NCBI RefSeq assembly: GCF_014192745.1
Contig: NZ_JACHYJ010000004.1
Coordinates: forward strand, 248,001 to 312,000
Length of the DNA: 64,000 nucleotides
Direction: 5' to 3'
Origin: Luteimonas sp. RC10
Lineage (GTDB): Bacteria; Pseudomonadota; Gammaproteobacteria; Xanthomonadales; Xanthomonadaceae
Shown here: piece by piece, positions 28,829 to 37,999 of the stretch
How the letters are laid out: every line of letters begins with the position of its first letter
Numbering within the stretch: the stretch's first letter is position 1
Program-made: the position numbers and the translations under genes
Notes under the pieces: generated by a model
The model's input: only the letters and a program-made list of their open reading frames with translations
What the model was told of the DNA's origin: nothing
Databases searched by the model: none

Positions 28829-31441
28829 TTACAGCGTCCGCTGCACCTCGATGCGCTCGAAGCATTCGATCTGGTCGCCGGCCTTGACGTCGTTGTAGGC
28901 CTTCACGCCGATGCCGCACTCGGTGCCATTGCGCACCTCGTCGACGTTCTCCTTGAAGCGGCGCAGCGATTCGAGTTCGCCTTCGAACACCACGGTGTTG
29001 TCGCGCAGCACGCGGATCGGCTTGGAGCGCTTGACCACGCCCTCCACGACCATGCAGCCGGCCACCGCACCGAACTTGGAGCTGCGGAAGACGTCGCGGA
29101 CCTCGGCGATGCCGATGATCTCCTCGCGGATCTCCATGCCCAGGATGCCGGACGCGACCTGCTTGACCTGGTCGATCACGTCGTAGATCACCGAGAAGTA
29201 GCGCAGGTCCAGGCCGTTGCCTTCGATGACCTTGCGCGCCGAGGCGTCGGCACGGACGTTGAAGCCGATGATCGTCGCCTTCGCCGCCGCCGCCGAGTTG
29301 GCGTCCGATTCGGTGATGCCGCCCACACCCGAGACGATGATGTTGACCCGGATCTGATCGTTCGACAGCGCGGTCAGGGCCTGCTTGAGCGCCTCGACCG
29401 AACCCTGCACGTCGGCCTTGACGACCAGGTTGAGCGACAACTGCTGCTCGGCCTGGCCCATCTGCGCCATGATGTCTTCCATGCGGTTGCCCGCCGCCTG
29501 CACCAGGCGCGTCTCGCGGCGCTTGGTCTCGCGCTGCTGGGCAACGTCCTTGGCCAGGCGCTCGTCGGCGACGACGACGAAATCGTCGCCGGCATCGGGC
29601 ACGCCCGACAGGCCGAGCACCTGCACCGGGATCGACGGACCCGCGGTCTGCACCTGGGTCCCGGTCTCGTCGAACAACGCCCGCACACGGCCGTACTGCA
29701 CGCCGCAGACCAGGTAGTCGCCGCGGGCCAGCAGACCCTGCTGCACGAGCACTGTCGCCACCGGGCCACGGCCCTTGTCGAGCGAGGACTCGATCACCGT
29801 ACCGCTGGCGCGACCTTCGGCGACCGCACGCAGTTCCAGGATCTCGGCCTGCAGCGAAATCGCATCGAGCAGGTCGTCGACGCCGTCGCCGGTCTTGGCC
29901 GACAGCTCGACCATCTGCGTGTCGCCGCCGAAGTCCTCGGCCACGACCTCGTGCTCGAGCAGCTCGTTCTTGACCCGGTTCGGATCGGCGTCGGACTTGT
30001 CGATCTTGTTGATCGCCACGATCAACGGCACCTTCGCCGCCTTCGCGTGCTTCACCGCCTCGACCGTCTGCGGCATGACGCCGTCGTCGGCCGCGACCAC
30101 CAGCACCACCAGGTCGGTGAGCTTGGCGCCGCGGGCGCGCATCGAGGTGAAGGCCGCGTGGCCCGGGGTGTCGAGGAAGCTGATGACGCCCTTGTCGGTT
30201 TCGACGTGGTAGGCGCCGATGTGCTGGGTGATGCCGCCGGCCTCGCCCGAGGCGACCTTGGTGCGCCGGATGTAGTCCAGCAGCGAGGTCTTGCCGTGGT
30301 CGACGTGGCCCATGATCGTGACCACCGGCGGACGCGCGGTCAGCTCGCCCTGCGACTCGCCGACGTGGGCGATCAGCTCGCTCTCGGCATCGTCGGCATC
30401 GGCGCGCACGGCCGTGTGGCCGAGTTCCTCGACCACCAGCACCGCGGTGTCGTGATCGATCGACTGGGTGATCGTCGCCATGACGCCCATCTTGAACAGC
30501 GCCTTGACCACGTCGCCGCCCTTCATCGCCAGCTTCTGGGCGAGATCGGCCACGGTGATCGCCTCGCCGATCGCGACTTCACGCACGACCGGCGCGGTCG
30601 GACGCTCGAAGCCGTGCGGACCGGCGCCGCTGCGCGCAGGCGCGCTGCCGCGGCGCTGCGGGCCACCCCGGGCCGGCCGGCCACGCGTGCTGGTGCTGCG
30701 GCGCGCCCGGTCGGACGCACTCAAGTGCAACTGCCCGGCAAAGCGCGCGGTGCTGTCGTCGTCCTCGACGCCCGACACCATCGCGTGCGAACCGCGGTTG
30801 CCCTTCTTGGCATTGGCGTTGGCGTTGCGGTCGTCGCTGCGCGGCGCCGCCGGCGCCTTGTGCGCATGGGCGTGGCCACCGGCCGGCTTGCGGGCGGTCG
30901 CGCTCTCGCCGGCGTCCGGGACTGCAGCAGCGGCCGCGGCCGCCTGGCGCAGCCGCTCGGCTTCGGCCTCGGCTTCGCGCTTGCGCTGCTCGGCCTCGTC
31001 GGCGCGACGCTTGTCTTCCTCGGCCAGGCGCTGCTGCTCGGAGAGGTTGCGCTGGCGCGACTCCTCGAGCTTGCGCAGGATCTCGGCGCGCTCGGCATCC
31101 GGATCGACCGGCGCCCCGCCATCGGCGGGCCGGCTGAGCGTGACCTTCTTGCGCACGACCACGTCGACCGTCTGGCGGTTCTTGCCGCCGCCGACCGTCA
31201 GCTCCTGCTTGCGGCTGCGGCTGAGCGTGATCTTCTTCGGCGCGGAGACTTCCTCGACAGGGGCGTCGCCCTTGCCGTGGGCGCGCTTGAGGAAGCCGAG
31301 CAGCTTGAGCTTCTCGGCACTGGTCACGACCTGGTCGGGGTTGCTGAACTGCATGCCCGCTTCGGACAGCTGTTCGAGCAGTTTCTCGACCGGCGTGTTC
31401 ACCAGTGCGGCCAGCTTACGGATGGTGGTTTGTTGCGACAT
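28829..31441 (-). CDS. infB: Translation initiation factor IF-2
   Basis: An 870-residue IF-2. An IF2_N domain lies at the N-terminus ([22 protein letters not shown]). A long charged, Ala/Arg/Glu-rich variable region runs to about residue 290, then the GTPase domain with [25 protein letters not shown] and [12 protein letters not shown], followed by domains II-IV. It delivers fMet-tRNA to the 30S subunit. It lies in the nusA-infB-rbfA order; no internal start for a shorter isoform is evident. Confidence 0.98.
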   Translation of the reverse strand: MSQQTTIRKLAALVNTPVEKLLEQLSEAGMQFSNPDQVVTSAEKLKLLGFLKRAHGKGDAPVEEVSAPKKITLSRSRKQELTVGGGKNRQTVDVVVRKKVTLSRPADGGAPVDPDAERAEILRKLEESRQRNLSEQQRLAEEDKRRADEAEQRKREAEAEAERLRQAAAAAAAVPDAGESATARKPAGGHAHAHKAPAAPRSDDRNANANAKKGNRGSHAMVSGVEDDDSTARFAGQLHLSASDRARRSTSTRGRPARGGPQRRGSAPARSGAGPHGFERPTAPVVREVAIGEAITVADLAQKLAMKGGDVVKALFKMGVMATITQSIDHDTAVLVVEELGHTAVRADADDAESELIAHVGESQGELTARPPVVTIMGHVDHGKTSLLDYIRRTKVASGEAGGITQHIGAYHVETDKGVISFLDTPGHAAFTSMRARGAKLTDLVVLVVAADDGVMPQTVEAVKHAKAAKVPLIVAINKIDKSDADPNRVKNELLEHEVVAEDFGGDTQMVELSAKTGDGVDDLLDAISLQAEILELRAVAEGRASGTVIESSLDKGRGPVATVLVQQGLLARGDYLVCGVQYGRVRALFDETGTQVQTAGPSIPVQVLGLSGVPDAGDDFVVVADERLAKDVAQQRETKRRETRLVQAAGNRMEDIMAQMGQAEQQLSLNLVVKADVQGSVEALKQALTALSNDQIRVNIIVSGVGGITESDANSAAAAKATIIGFNVRADASARKVIEGNGLDLRYFSVIYDVIDQVKQVASGILGMEIREEIIGIAEVRDVFRSSKFGAVAGCMVVEGVVKRSKPIRVLRDNTVVFEGELESLRRFKENVDEVRNGTECGIGVKAYNDVKAGDQIECFERIEVQRTL

Positions 31442-31668
31442 TCGTGATTCCGATTCCTTGCGCGCCGCCGCAGGGGCGGCGCAGTGGATTTGTCATTCTA
31501 GCGCTGCATGGGGTGCATTCCGAACGCGACCGCCTGCGGGGACCGGGGCGACTGCAGGACCGCGGCCCTCAAAGGGGCATGCGACCTGCGCCATCACTGC
31601 GGCCTTCCCGACGGTCCGACTACGACTTCGGGTCGTCCTGCCCGGCCTTCACACGACCGGGCGGCAGA

Positions 31669-33180
31669 TCACCCCTCCCGTTCCAGACGTGCGATTTCCT
31701 CGGCACGTGCGGCCAGGATCAACGCCGCGGCGCGCGCCTCGTCGAGGCCCTCGATACCGAACTCCAGCACCTCGTCGGCGCCCAGGTCGGAGAGCTCCTC
31801 GCTGGTGCGCACGCCGTGGGCGGCGAGCGCGAACGCGGTGTCCTCGTCCATGCCCTCGAGCGCCAGCAGGTCCTGGGCCGGCGCGTTCTCGTCGGCTTCT
31901 TCCTCGACCGCGAGCGCGTCGTTGAGCAGCGCGTCGCGGGCGCGCGAGCGCAGCTCTTCGACGATGTCCTCGTCGAAGCCCTCGACGGCGAGCAACTCGC
32001 CGACCGGCACGTAGGCGATTTCCTCGACGGTGCCGAAGCCCTCGGAGACCAGGATGCCGGCGATTTCCTCGTCGACTTCCAGCTTGTCCATGAACAGCTG
32101 GCGCGCGGCAGCCTGCTCGGCCTCCGACTTCGCGGTCACCTGGTCCTGGGTCATCACATTGAGCTGCCAGCCCGCCAGACGGCTGGCCAGGCGCACGTTC
32201 TGCCCGCCCTTGCCGATCGCCTGCGCCAGCTTGTCCTCGGCGACCGCCAGGTCCATCGAGTGCTTGTCCTCGTCGACGACGATCGACTGCACCTCGGCCG
32301 GGGCCATCGCATTGATGACGAACTGCGCCGGGTTGTCGGACCACAGCACGATGTCCACGCGCTCGCCGTTGAGCTCGTTGGACACCGCCTGCACGCGCGA
32401 CCCGCGCATGCCGATGCACGCGCCGATGGGATCGGTGCGGGTGTCGTAGGCGACGACGGCGATCTTGGCGCGGTCACCGGGATCGCGGGCGCAGGCCTTG
32501 ATCTCGACCAGGCCCTGGCCGACTTCCGGCACCTCGAGCTTGAACAGCTCCATCATGAATTCGGGCGCAGCGCGGCTGATGAACAGCTGCGGGCCACGGG
32601 GCTCGCTGCGCACGTCGTACAGGTAACCGCGCACGCGATCGCCGGCGCGCACGACATCGCGCGGAATGGCCTTGTCCTTCTGGATCAGCGCCTCGGCGTT
32701 GCCACCCAGGTCGACGTAGACGTTGCCGCGCTCCACGCGCTTGACCACGCCGGTCACCAGCTCGCCCACGCGGTCCTTCCAGGCATCAACGACCTGCTGG
32801 CGCTCGGCCTCGCGCACGCGCTGCACGATCACCTGCTTGGCGGCCTGGGCTGCGATGCGGCCGAAATCGACGTTCTCGATCTGCTCTTCGATGTAGTCGC
32901 CGACCTCGACGCCATCGGCCTCGTCGACCGCGTCCATCAGGCGGATCTGGCGATCGGGCGATTCCATCACCACGTCGTCGGCCACGACCTCCCAGCGGCG
33001 GAAGGTCTCGTAGCTGCCGTCCTTGGGGTCGATCGCCACGCGGGTCAGCACGTCCTGATCGACGTAGCGCTTCTTGGCTGCAGTCGCCAGCGCGGCCTCG
33101 ATGGCCTCCAGGATCACGGTCTCGGGGACGCCTTTTTCGCTGGCGACCGCATCGACGACCAGCAACAGTTCCTTGCTCAT
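31669..33180 (-). CDS. nusA: Transcription termination/antitermination factor NusA
   Basis: A 503-residue NusA. Order: N-terminal RNAP-binding domain (1-125), S1 domain (about 135-200, VGELVTGVVKRVERGNVYVDLGG), two KH domains (about 205-345, including GACIGMRGSRVQAVSNELNGE and AIGKGGQNVRLASRLAGW), and two acidic C-terminal repeats (about 360-490) that bind the alpha CTD/RNA elements. ATG 33180 has GGAG 12 bases upstream; an in-frame GTG at 33192 overlaps the rimP stop and is less likely. Confidence 0.97.
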   Translation of the reverse strand: MSKELLLVVDAVASEKGVPETVILEAIEAALATAAKKRYVDQDVLTRVAIDPKDGSYETFRRWEVVADDVVMESPDRQIRLMDAVDEADGVEVGDYIEEQIENVDFGRIAAQAAKQVIVQRVREAERQQVVDAWKDRVGELVTGVVKRVERGNVYVDLGGNAEALIQKDKAIPRDVVRAGDRVRGYLYDVRSEPRGPQLFISRAAPEFMMELFKLEVPEVGQGLVEIKACARDPGDRAKIAVVAYDTRTDPIGACIGMRGSRVQAVSNELNGERVDIVLWSDNPAQFVINAMAPAEVQSIVVDEDKHSMDLAVAEDKLAQAIGKGGQNVRLASRLAGWQLNVMTQDQVTAKSEAEQAAARQLFMDKLEVDEEIAGILVSEGFGTVEEIAYVPVGELLAVEGFDEDIVEELRSRARDALLNDALAVEEEADENAPAQDLLALEGMDEDTAFALAAHGVRTSEELSDLGADEVLEFGIEGLDEARAAALILAARAEEIARLEREG

Positions 33181-33188
33181 CTTTTCAT

Positions 33189-33809
33189 TCACTCCGCACC
33201 GGCCGGCTTGCGCGGCCGCTTGTTGTCACGTGGTGTGTTGTCTGCGTTGCGGGCCGCGCCGGCGGCGCGTCCCTTGTCCTTCGACGGCGCCAGGCCCAGC
33301 GCGGCCCAGTCGGGGACCAGCCGCGCCTTGTCGATGTTGTCCATGCGCACCGTCAACGGCGTGCCGTCGACGTCGAACGTGATGGTCTCGCCGTCGACCG
33401 CGTCGATGCGGCCGGTCAGGCGGCGTCGCCCGTCCTGCGGCAGCTTCAGGCCGACCTTCGCGGTCTGGCCGGCGAAGCGCGCGAAATGCGCGGCCTCGAA
33501 CAGCGGCCGGTCGACGCCGGGCGAGGACACCTCGAGCGTGTAGTTGCCGCTGATCGGATCCTCGACGTCGAGCTGGGCCGACACCTCGCGGCTGACCGCC
33601 TCGCAATGCTCGATGGTCACGCCCTGCCCGGCTTCGCCGTCGCTCGCCTCGCCTTCGGCGGCCTCGGGGTCGGTGGCCGGCACGTCGATATAGAGCCGCA
33701 CCAGCGCGCCACCGGGCGCCGGCAGGTATTCGATGCCCAGCAGTTCGAGGCCGAGAGACTCGACCGTCGCCGCCAGCATCGTCTTGAGTTGTGTCGCCTT
33801 GTCCGCCAC
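33189..33809 (-). CDS. rimP: Ribosome maturation factor RimP
   Basis: A 206-residue RimP. N-terminal domain with [24 protein letters not shown] and the motif [32 protein letters not shown] split over residues 75-105, then an SH3-like C-terminal domain. Both ends are longer than in E. coli: an acidic Glu/Asp insertion (about 48-65) and a basic Arg/Lys-rich tail. It assists 30S assembly. The start is GTG 33809 with GAGGGACGA just before it. First protein gene after tRNA-fMet. Confidence 0.95.
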   Translation of the reverse strand: MADKATQLKTMLAATVESLGLELLGIEYLPAPGGALVRLYIDVPATDPEAAEGEASDGEAGQGVTIEHCEAVSREVSAQLDVEDPISGNYTLEVSSPGVDRPLFEAAHFARFAGQTAKVGLKLPQDGRRRLTGRIDAVDGETITFDVDGTPLTVRMDNIDKARLVPDWAALGLAPSKDKGRAAGAARNADNTPRDNKRPRKPAGAE

Positions 33810-33894
33810 TCGTCCCTCGCGTTGTCCGGTACCGCGTCCGATCGCCTGCACTTCGACGACCTGCCGACGCGCGCGTCGGTTTTGCGGTCGTGGA

Positions 33895-33924
33895 AAACGA
33901 CAAGGGGCCCGACGGGCCCCTTGT
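33895..33924 (-). terminator. Terminator-like hairpin in the rimP leader
   Basis: ACAAGGGGCCC (33900-33910) pairs perfectly with GGGCCCCTTGT (33914-33924) around a 3-base loop. On the minus strand it is followed by CGTTTTCC. It lies between tRNA-fMet and rimP and could end tRNA transcripts or attenuate the nusA operon. Confidence 0.8.
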
Positions 33925-34030
33925 CCGATACCACTGGATGTCGGCGCCGAAGCGAAGCAGGAGCTTCGGCAAGCCCAGACTTTTCGCTTTCGGGCACCTT
34001 GCGGATACCCATCGATCGACGCGAAAAATT

Positions 34031-34107
34031 TGGTAGCGGGGGCAGGATTTGAACCTGCGACCTTCGGGTTATGAGCCCGACGAGCTGCCAGACTGCTCCA
34101 CCCCGCA
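34031..34107 (-). tRNA. Initiator tRNA-fMet (CAU)
   Basis: A 77-base tRNA with encoded CCA and anticodon CAT (34073-34071). The three G:C pairs of the anticodon stem (GGG...CCC) mark it as the initiator. The 1-72 pair is a mismatch, as required for formylation, but it is T-T here rather than the C-A of E. coli. It heads the rimP-nusA-infB operon as metY does in enterobacteria. Confidence 0.95.
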
Positions 34108-34265
34108 TCAGGAGTGCGATTATGAAGCGAGCGGTGCGGAATTGCAAGCCAGAACACCGGTGCAGATCCCGTTTCGCATCGCTCGATCGTGTGGGCGAAC
34201 CCAGGTCACGACCGACCGCGGGCGCATCATAACGCAAGCACCAGTGCGGGCGCCATCGCTGTGCG

Positions 34266-35534
34266 CTAAACGGCCGATACGCAGGCGAGCGCACGCGTGG
34301 AGACCAGCCATTGAAGCAGCGCACGGGCCTCGTCTCGAGGCATCGAAGTCGTCCCTACGGGCCGCTCTTCGAACGGCGCAAGCAGCGCGTCGACGGCGAT
34401 CGCCGCGCCGCCATCGAAGCGCCGCAGCCAGGCGGCGGCCACCGGGTCGAAACGCTCGACACGGCGGACATGCCCGGCCGCGCCGCACAGCACCGCACCC
34501 GACGCACCGTCGTGGCTCCAGAGCAGCGGATAGGCCGGATCGGCCAGCCGCAACTGCGCCCGGTCGTCGAGCGCCGCCAGCGGCATCGCCGGCGGCGGAG
34601 GCATGAAGCCGCCGCCGGTCGACAGCGATAGATAGCCCGCCGTCGCCGCGCTGCGCAGCGCCTGCGCAGACGTCAGGTCCCGCGCCCGTTCCAGCGCCTG
34701 CACCACGCCGGCTGGCCGTCCGGCGTCCTCCATGCCCAAGGCATCGGCAGCCGGCCCTGTCTCGTCCGCATCGCAGGCCTCGGCCGCGCGCTCGATCGCA
34801 TCGAGGGCATAGAGCACCGCATGGCCGTCGTGCGGGACGCCGACGTTCACGCTGGTGGCCACCTCTGCGCCGACCGTCTCGCCGACGTGGTAGTACGTCG
34901 ACGGCCAGTAGAGCAGATCGCCCGGACCGATCTCGATGGCGAACGACGCATCCAGATGCTGCGCATAGTCGACCCGTGTGGCCACCGCGTCCTGCCAGGG
35001 GCGCTCGGGCCAGAAGCGCATGCGCTTGCGTCCCTGCAGCACGAACACGAACGTCGAGAAGCGGTCCTTGTGCACGCCCACCGGCGTGCGCTCGTAGTTG
35101 CCGTGGAACAGCGTGGTGATCGCCCCGCTCGCCGGCAGGCCGACGTGCGCCCACAAACCACGAAAGAACCGGCGCCCGGCCTCGAAGATGTCGGCGTCGT
35201 GCCGATGGAATTCGTTGACGATCAGCGCGTAGCCCGCACGCGTGCCGGCCTCGCGCAGCACCCGCTGCGCGTAGCGCGCGAAGTCGCCGTCATCCGCGCG
35301 CGGCAGCCAGCCGCCAGGCTGCCGCAACTGGCGATCGTCGAGCACGAACCGGCACACCGTCCCGCCTGCAGTCGCCTCACGTGCCGCCGCCGCGGCCGCG
35401 CGCAGCGCCGCATCGACAGGGTACGGCGCCGCGCGGCCTTGGCGGTACACCACCGGTCGCACATCCCAGCCGTTGTCGACGAACTGCGCCCAGTCCAGCG
35501 GCCCCTGCACTTCCAGGTAGGGCGTGGCGTTCAT
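34266..35534 (-). CDS. JmjC/cupin-like 2-oxoglutarate-Fe(II) oxygenase, putative peptide hydroxylase
   Basis: A 422-residue protein. The N-terminal half is a JmjC-like cupin with a complete metal triad: His155 and Asp157 in VGVHKDRFSTFVFVLQG and His216 in GDLLYWPSTYYHVGE. Related oxygenases hydroxylate amino-acid side chains of proteins or peptides. The C-terminal 180 residues form a second, winged-helix-like or RRE-like helical domain ending ARALLQWLVSTRALACVS, as in ribosomal oxygenases that dimerise. ATG 35534 overlaps the TGA of the dehydratase gene (ATGA), so the two are coupled. It is the last gene of the four-gene operon; its substrate is probably the precursor at 39239, but this is inference. 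Confidence 0.8.
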   Translation of the reverse strand: MNATPYLEVQGPLDWAQFVDNGWDVRPVVYRQGRAAPYPVDAALRAAAAAAREATAGGTVCRFVLDDRQLRQPGGWLPRADDGDFARYAQRVLREAGTRAGYALIVNEFHRHDADIFEAGRRFFRGLWAHVGLPASGAITTLFHGNYERTPVGVHKDRFSTFVFVLQGRKRMRFWPERPWQDAVATRVDYAQHLDASFAIEIGPGDLLYWPSTYYHVGETVGAEVATSVNVGVPHDGHAVLYALDAIERAAEACDADETGPAADALGMEDAGRPAGVVQALERARDLTSAQALRSAATAGYLSLSTGGGFMPPPPAMPLAALDDRAQLRLADPAYPLLWSHDGASGAVLCGAAGHVRRVERFDPVAAAWLRRFDGGAAIAVDALLAPFEERPVGTTSMPRDEARALLQWLVSTRALACVSAV

Positions 35535-37999
35535 GGCGTGTCGTCTCCGTAGGTGCGTTGCAACTGCGTGCGATAGGCAGCGAGCGGCGGCAGCCCCATC
35601 CTGCGCCGTCGCGCATCGACCTGGTCGGGCTGCTCCAGCGGGTACGGCACCCACCGCCCGCGGCGGCGCCTGAACTTGCTGCCGTAGCGCTGCGGGCGGC
35701 CGGCCTGCACGCTGACCGCGTCGCTCAGATACGCCAGATGGCGCAGCGGCACCTCGCCCTGCGCGGCGGCAGCGCTCACCAGTGCCAGACAGCGTCGCTG
35801 CAGGGTCGCGGCATCGCGGCCGGCGTGCTGCGCGAGCGTGGCAGCGGCGTCGCAGGCCTGGGCGCCGACGCGTGCGACGGTCGGCCAACCGTGCGTGTCG
35901 AGCATCGTCTCCAGCCACGTCAGCGCGGCGCGCGTCAACCGCGCAAGGCGCGCAGCCAATGCGCGATCCCGGAAGCCGTCCGCGGCCCATTGTCGACGCA
36001 GGGCGCCGTCGATGCGCTGGATCGCGCGCAGCCGCCGGGCCACCGCCGGCAACCGCGGCGCAGCTGCGGGTAACGGCTGCGTACGCAGCTCGATCCGCCG
36101 CCGGCTCCAGGTGTAGACGACCCGGCAGTTCGCCGCGGGCCAGTCGAAGTGGACCTCCCCAGCATGCGCGCTGCGAAGATGCAGCGCGACGCCCAGCGCC
36201 GGATCGCACAAGCGCCAGCCGCGACCGTCGCGCCAGACCTCGGGCGCGTCGCGTTCGAGATCGCGATACGCATGTGCGACCGCGTCCTGGAGCAGCGTCG
36301 CCAGATCGACCAGGTCGGGGCGCCAGGCCAGCCGCGCATGCAGGTCCGGCCGCAGCGACGGCAGCGCGAGCGTCACCGGCCCGGCCGCACGGGCGCGCAG
36401 AAACGTCGGCGCGGCCAGGCACTGCAGCGGGCCGCCCCCGGCCGCGGCGAAAAAGTACGGCACATCGCCACGCGCCAGTTGCGTACGCTCCGCTTGGTCG
36501 AATGACCGCATGTCGATCGGCGCGCCGCTGGCCTGCGCGGCAAGTGCGCGGGCATAGGTCGCGGTCAGCCTGGTCAGCACGCGGACGCGCCCACCGCGCA
36601 GCGCCCGCCGCAGATGCGCATCGAACGCGCGCCGGTGATGCAGCAGACAGGTCCAGGCATCGAACATGCCGCGCAGCATCGCCGGCAGATAGCGCGCAGG
36701 GCCGAGATTGCCGGCGAGATCGGTAACCGCCGCCCGCGACGTGGTGCGTGCCCACGCGGCCACCGGTCGCAATGCCAGCGCGCCGCCCGGCGCCGCGAAC
36801 AAGGCGGCGGCCGGCCCCTCGACAGCATCGACCTGCAGGCGGGACGCGAAACCCGGGTGACCGGTCTGCGCATCGCCCAGGACCAGTCCGGTGCCGGTCA
36901 AGCGCGCCATGTGGCAGCCGAACACTTCCATATCGACGATGTAGGGCATCGGGTCGGGCGCACCGGGACGGATGCCGCACAGCACGTTGCCTTCGCCCAG
37001 GTCGGTGGCGCCAACCGCATGACAGGCCACGGCCAGCGCACCGGCCGAGCGCCAATAGCTCGCCGCGGCCCGCGGCGACAGGCGCGCGCCTTCGATCGAC
37101 GGCTGCGCCGGGTCCAGCACGCCCCATTGGCGCGGCGGCGCGATCCAGTCCTGCCAGCTGTAAGTCCAAGCGTCGGCGCCGGCACCGCGCCAGACCCGCA
37201 GCGTGGGCAGCCGCACCGGGCCGGACACCGGTGAGCACGCATTGAGCCAGGCGAACAACGCGGCGGCGTCGCGGCCCGCCCCGTCGGCGAGAAAGAGCCG
37301 CTCGCCATCGACCGGTCGCGGCTTGTAGGCGATGCGCCTGCCACCGCGCAGCCGCAGGCACAGCACGCGCTGGCCACCGTTGTGCGTTTCCGACGCGCTG
37401 GCCCACAGCCCGACCACCGGCCCGCGCACCGCATCGCCGAAGATCCCGGCATCCAGGTCACGACGCAGGCGCAGCACGAAGCGCTCCAGAAAGCGCTGGA
37501 ACTGCTCGCGACTGATTTCGAGTGCCTCGGCCGTGTCGGGCCCGCCGGCGGCGCAGCGGACGAACGCGTCACTGATCAACGGGGCGAACAAGGCGGTGTT
37601 GCCGAGCCCCAGCACCCGGCGCGCAAAGAGATCGGCATGGGCCTGCGCCAGGGCACGGCACCATGGCCCCAACGCCTCGAGCATATCGACGAACGGCGCG
37701 AACGTCGGCTGGACCAGGACCGCCGCGAGCCGGTGCGCATCCTCCGGGCCCTGCAAGGGCCCGAGCGCTTCGATCAGCCCGTCCCGGCGCTGCCGCGCGC
37801 GCGGCGGCAACAGCGCACCGCCACCGCCGCGTGCGACGGCGCGCACGAACGCCCTGGCGTCAGGCGGCAGCCGGACCGTCGAACCCGCGACAGGCAGCGT
37901 CAGCACGAGACCGGCAGGTGAGGCCGGCCGCCCGGGGTCGCGGCCATTGGCCGCATCGCGCCGCACACGACGGGCCAAGGCCTCAGGCCCCTCCGGCAC
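35531..37999 (-). CDS. LanM-type dehydratase (DUF4135) fused to a DUF6624-like domain, no LanC cyclase
   Basis: An 822-residue enzyme. Residues about 90-520 resemble the LanM dehydratase: kinase-like Lys226 in RIAYKPRP, ATDLGEGNVL (331-340) with Asp333 and Asn338, YIVDMEVFG (353-361) with Asp356 and Glu358, the elimination-site motif LTRLTATY (475-482) and GDVPYF (511-516). The usual His of the TDLHxEN motif is Gly335. There is no LanC domain: the zinc motifs (GxxHG, CHG, Cys-His) are absent. Residues about 690-815 instead match DUF6624 (DTHGWPTVARVG, LAQHAGRD, LQRRCLAL, YLSD, YGSKF, RRRRMGLPPLAAYR). The start is uncertain: GTG 37999 overlaps the previous gene by 17 bases; TTG 37978 has GGAGGGG well placed; GTG 37966 is also possible. 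Confidence 0.82.
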   Translation of the reverse strand: MPEGPEALARRVRRDAANGRDPGRPASPAGLVLTLPVAGSTVRLPPDARAFVRAVARGGGGALLPPRARQRRDGLIEALGPLQGPEDAHRLAAVLVQPTFAPFVDMLEALGPWCRALAQAHADLFARRVLGLGNTALFAPLISDAFVRCAAGGPDTAEALEISREQFQRFLERFVLRLRRDLDAGIFGDAVRGPVVGLWASASETHNGGQRVLCLRLRGGRRIAYKPRPVDGERLFLADGAGRDAAALFAWLNACSPVSGPVRLPTLRVWRGAGADAWTYSWQDWIAPPRQWGVLDPAQPSIEGARLSPRAAASYWRSAGALAVACHAVGATDLGEGNVLCGIRPGAPDPMPYIVDMEVFGCHMARLTGTGLVLGDAQTGHPGFASRLQVDAVEGPAAALFAAPGGALALRPVAAWARTTSRAAVTDLAGNLGPARYLPAMLRGMFDAWTCLLHHRRAFDAHLRRALRGGRVRVLTRLTATYARALAAQASGAPIDMRSFDQAERTQLARGDVPYFFAAAGGGPLQCLAAPTFLRARAAGPVTLALPSLRPDLHARLAWRPDLVDLATLLQDAVAHAYRDLERDAPEVWRDGRGWRLCDPALGVALHLRSAHAGEVHFDWPAANCRVVYTWSRRRIELRTQPLPAAAPRLPAVARRLRAIQRIDGALRRQWAADGFRDRALAARLARLTRAALTWLETMLDTHGWPTVARVGAQACDAAATLAQHAGRDAATLQRRCLALVSAAAAQGEVPLRHLAYLSDAVSVQAGRPQRYGSKFRRRRGRWVPYPLEQPDQVDARRRRMGLPPLAAYRTQLQRTYGDDTP

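Noticed and set aside
34031..34265. Classical tRNA-targeted integrative element with attachment sites
   Set aside because: The accessory operon lies on the 5' side of the tRNA, no copy of the tRNA 3' end is seen on the far side, and there is no integrase gene.
34266..37406. A 1046-codon frame extending the JmjC-like gene upstream
   Set aside because: The extension is an out-of-frame reading of the dehydratase gene; similarity begins at ATG 35534.
35531..37999. Full-length class II lanthipeptide synthetase (LanM) with cyclase
   Set aside because: The C-terminal third lacks the zinc-binding Cys/Cys/His motifs and the repeated GxxHG pattern of LanC; the end fits DUF6624 instead.
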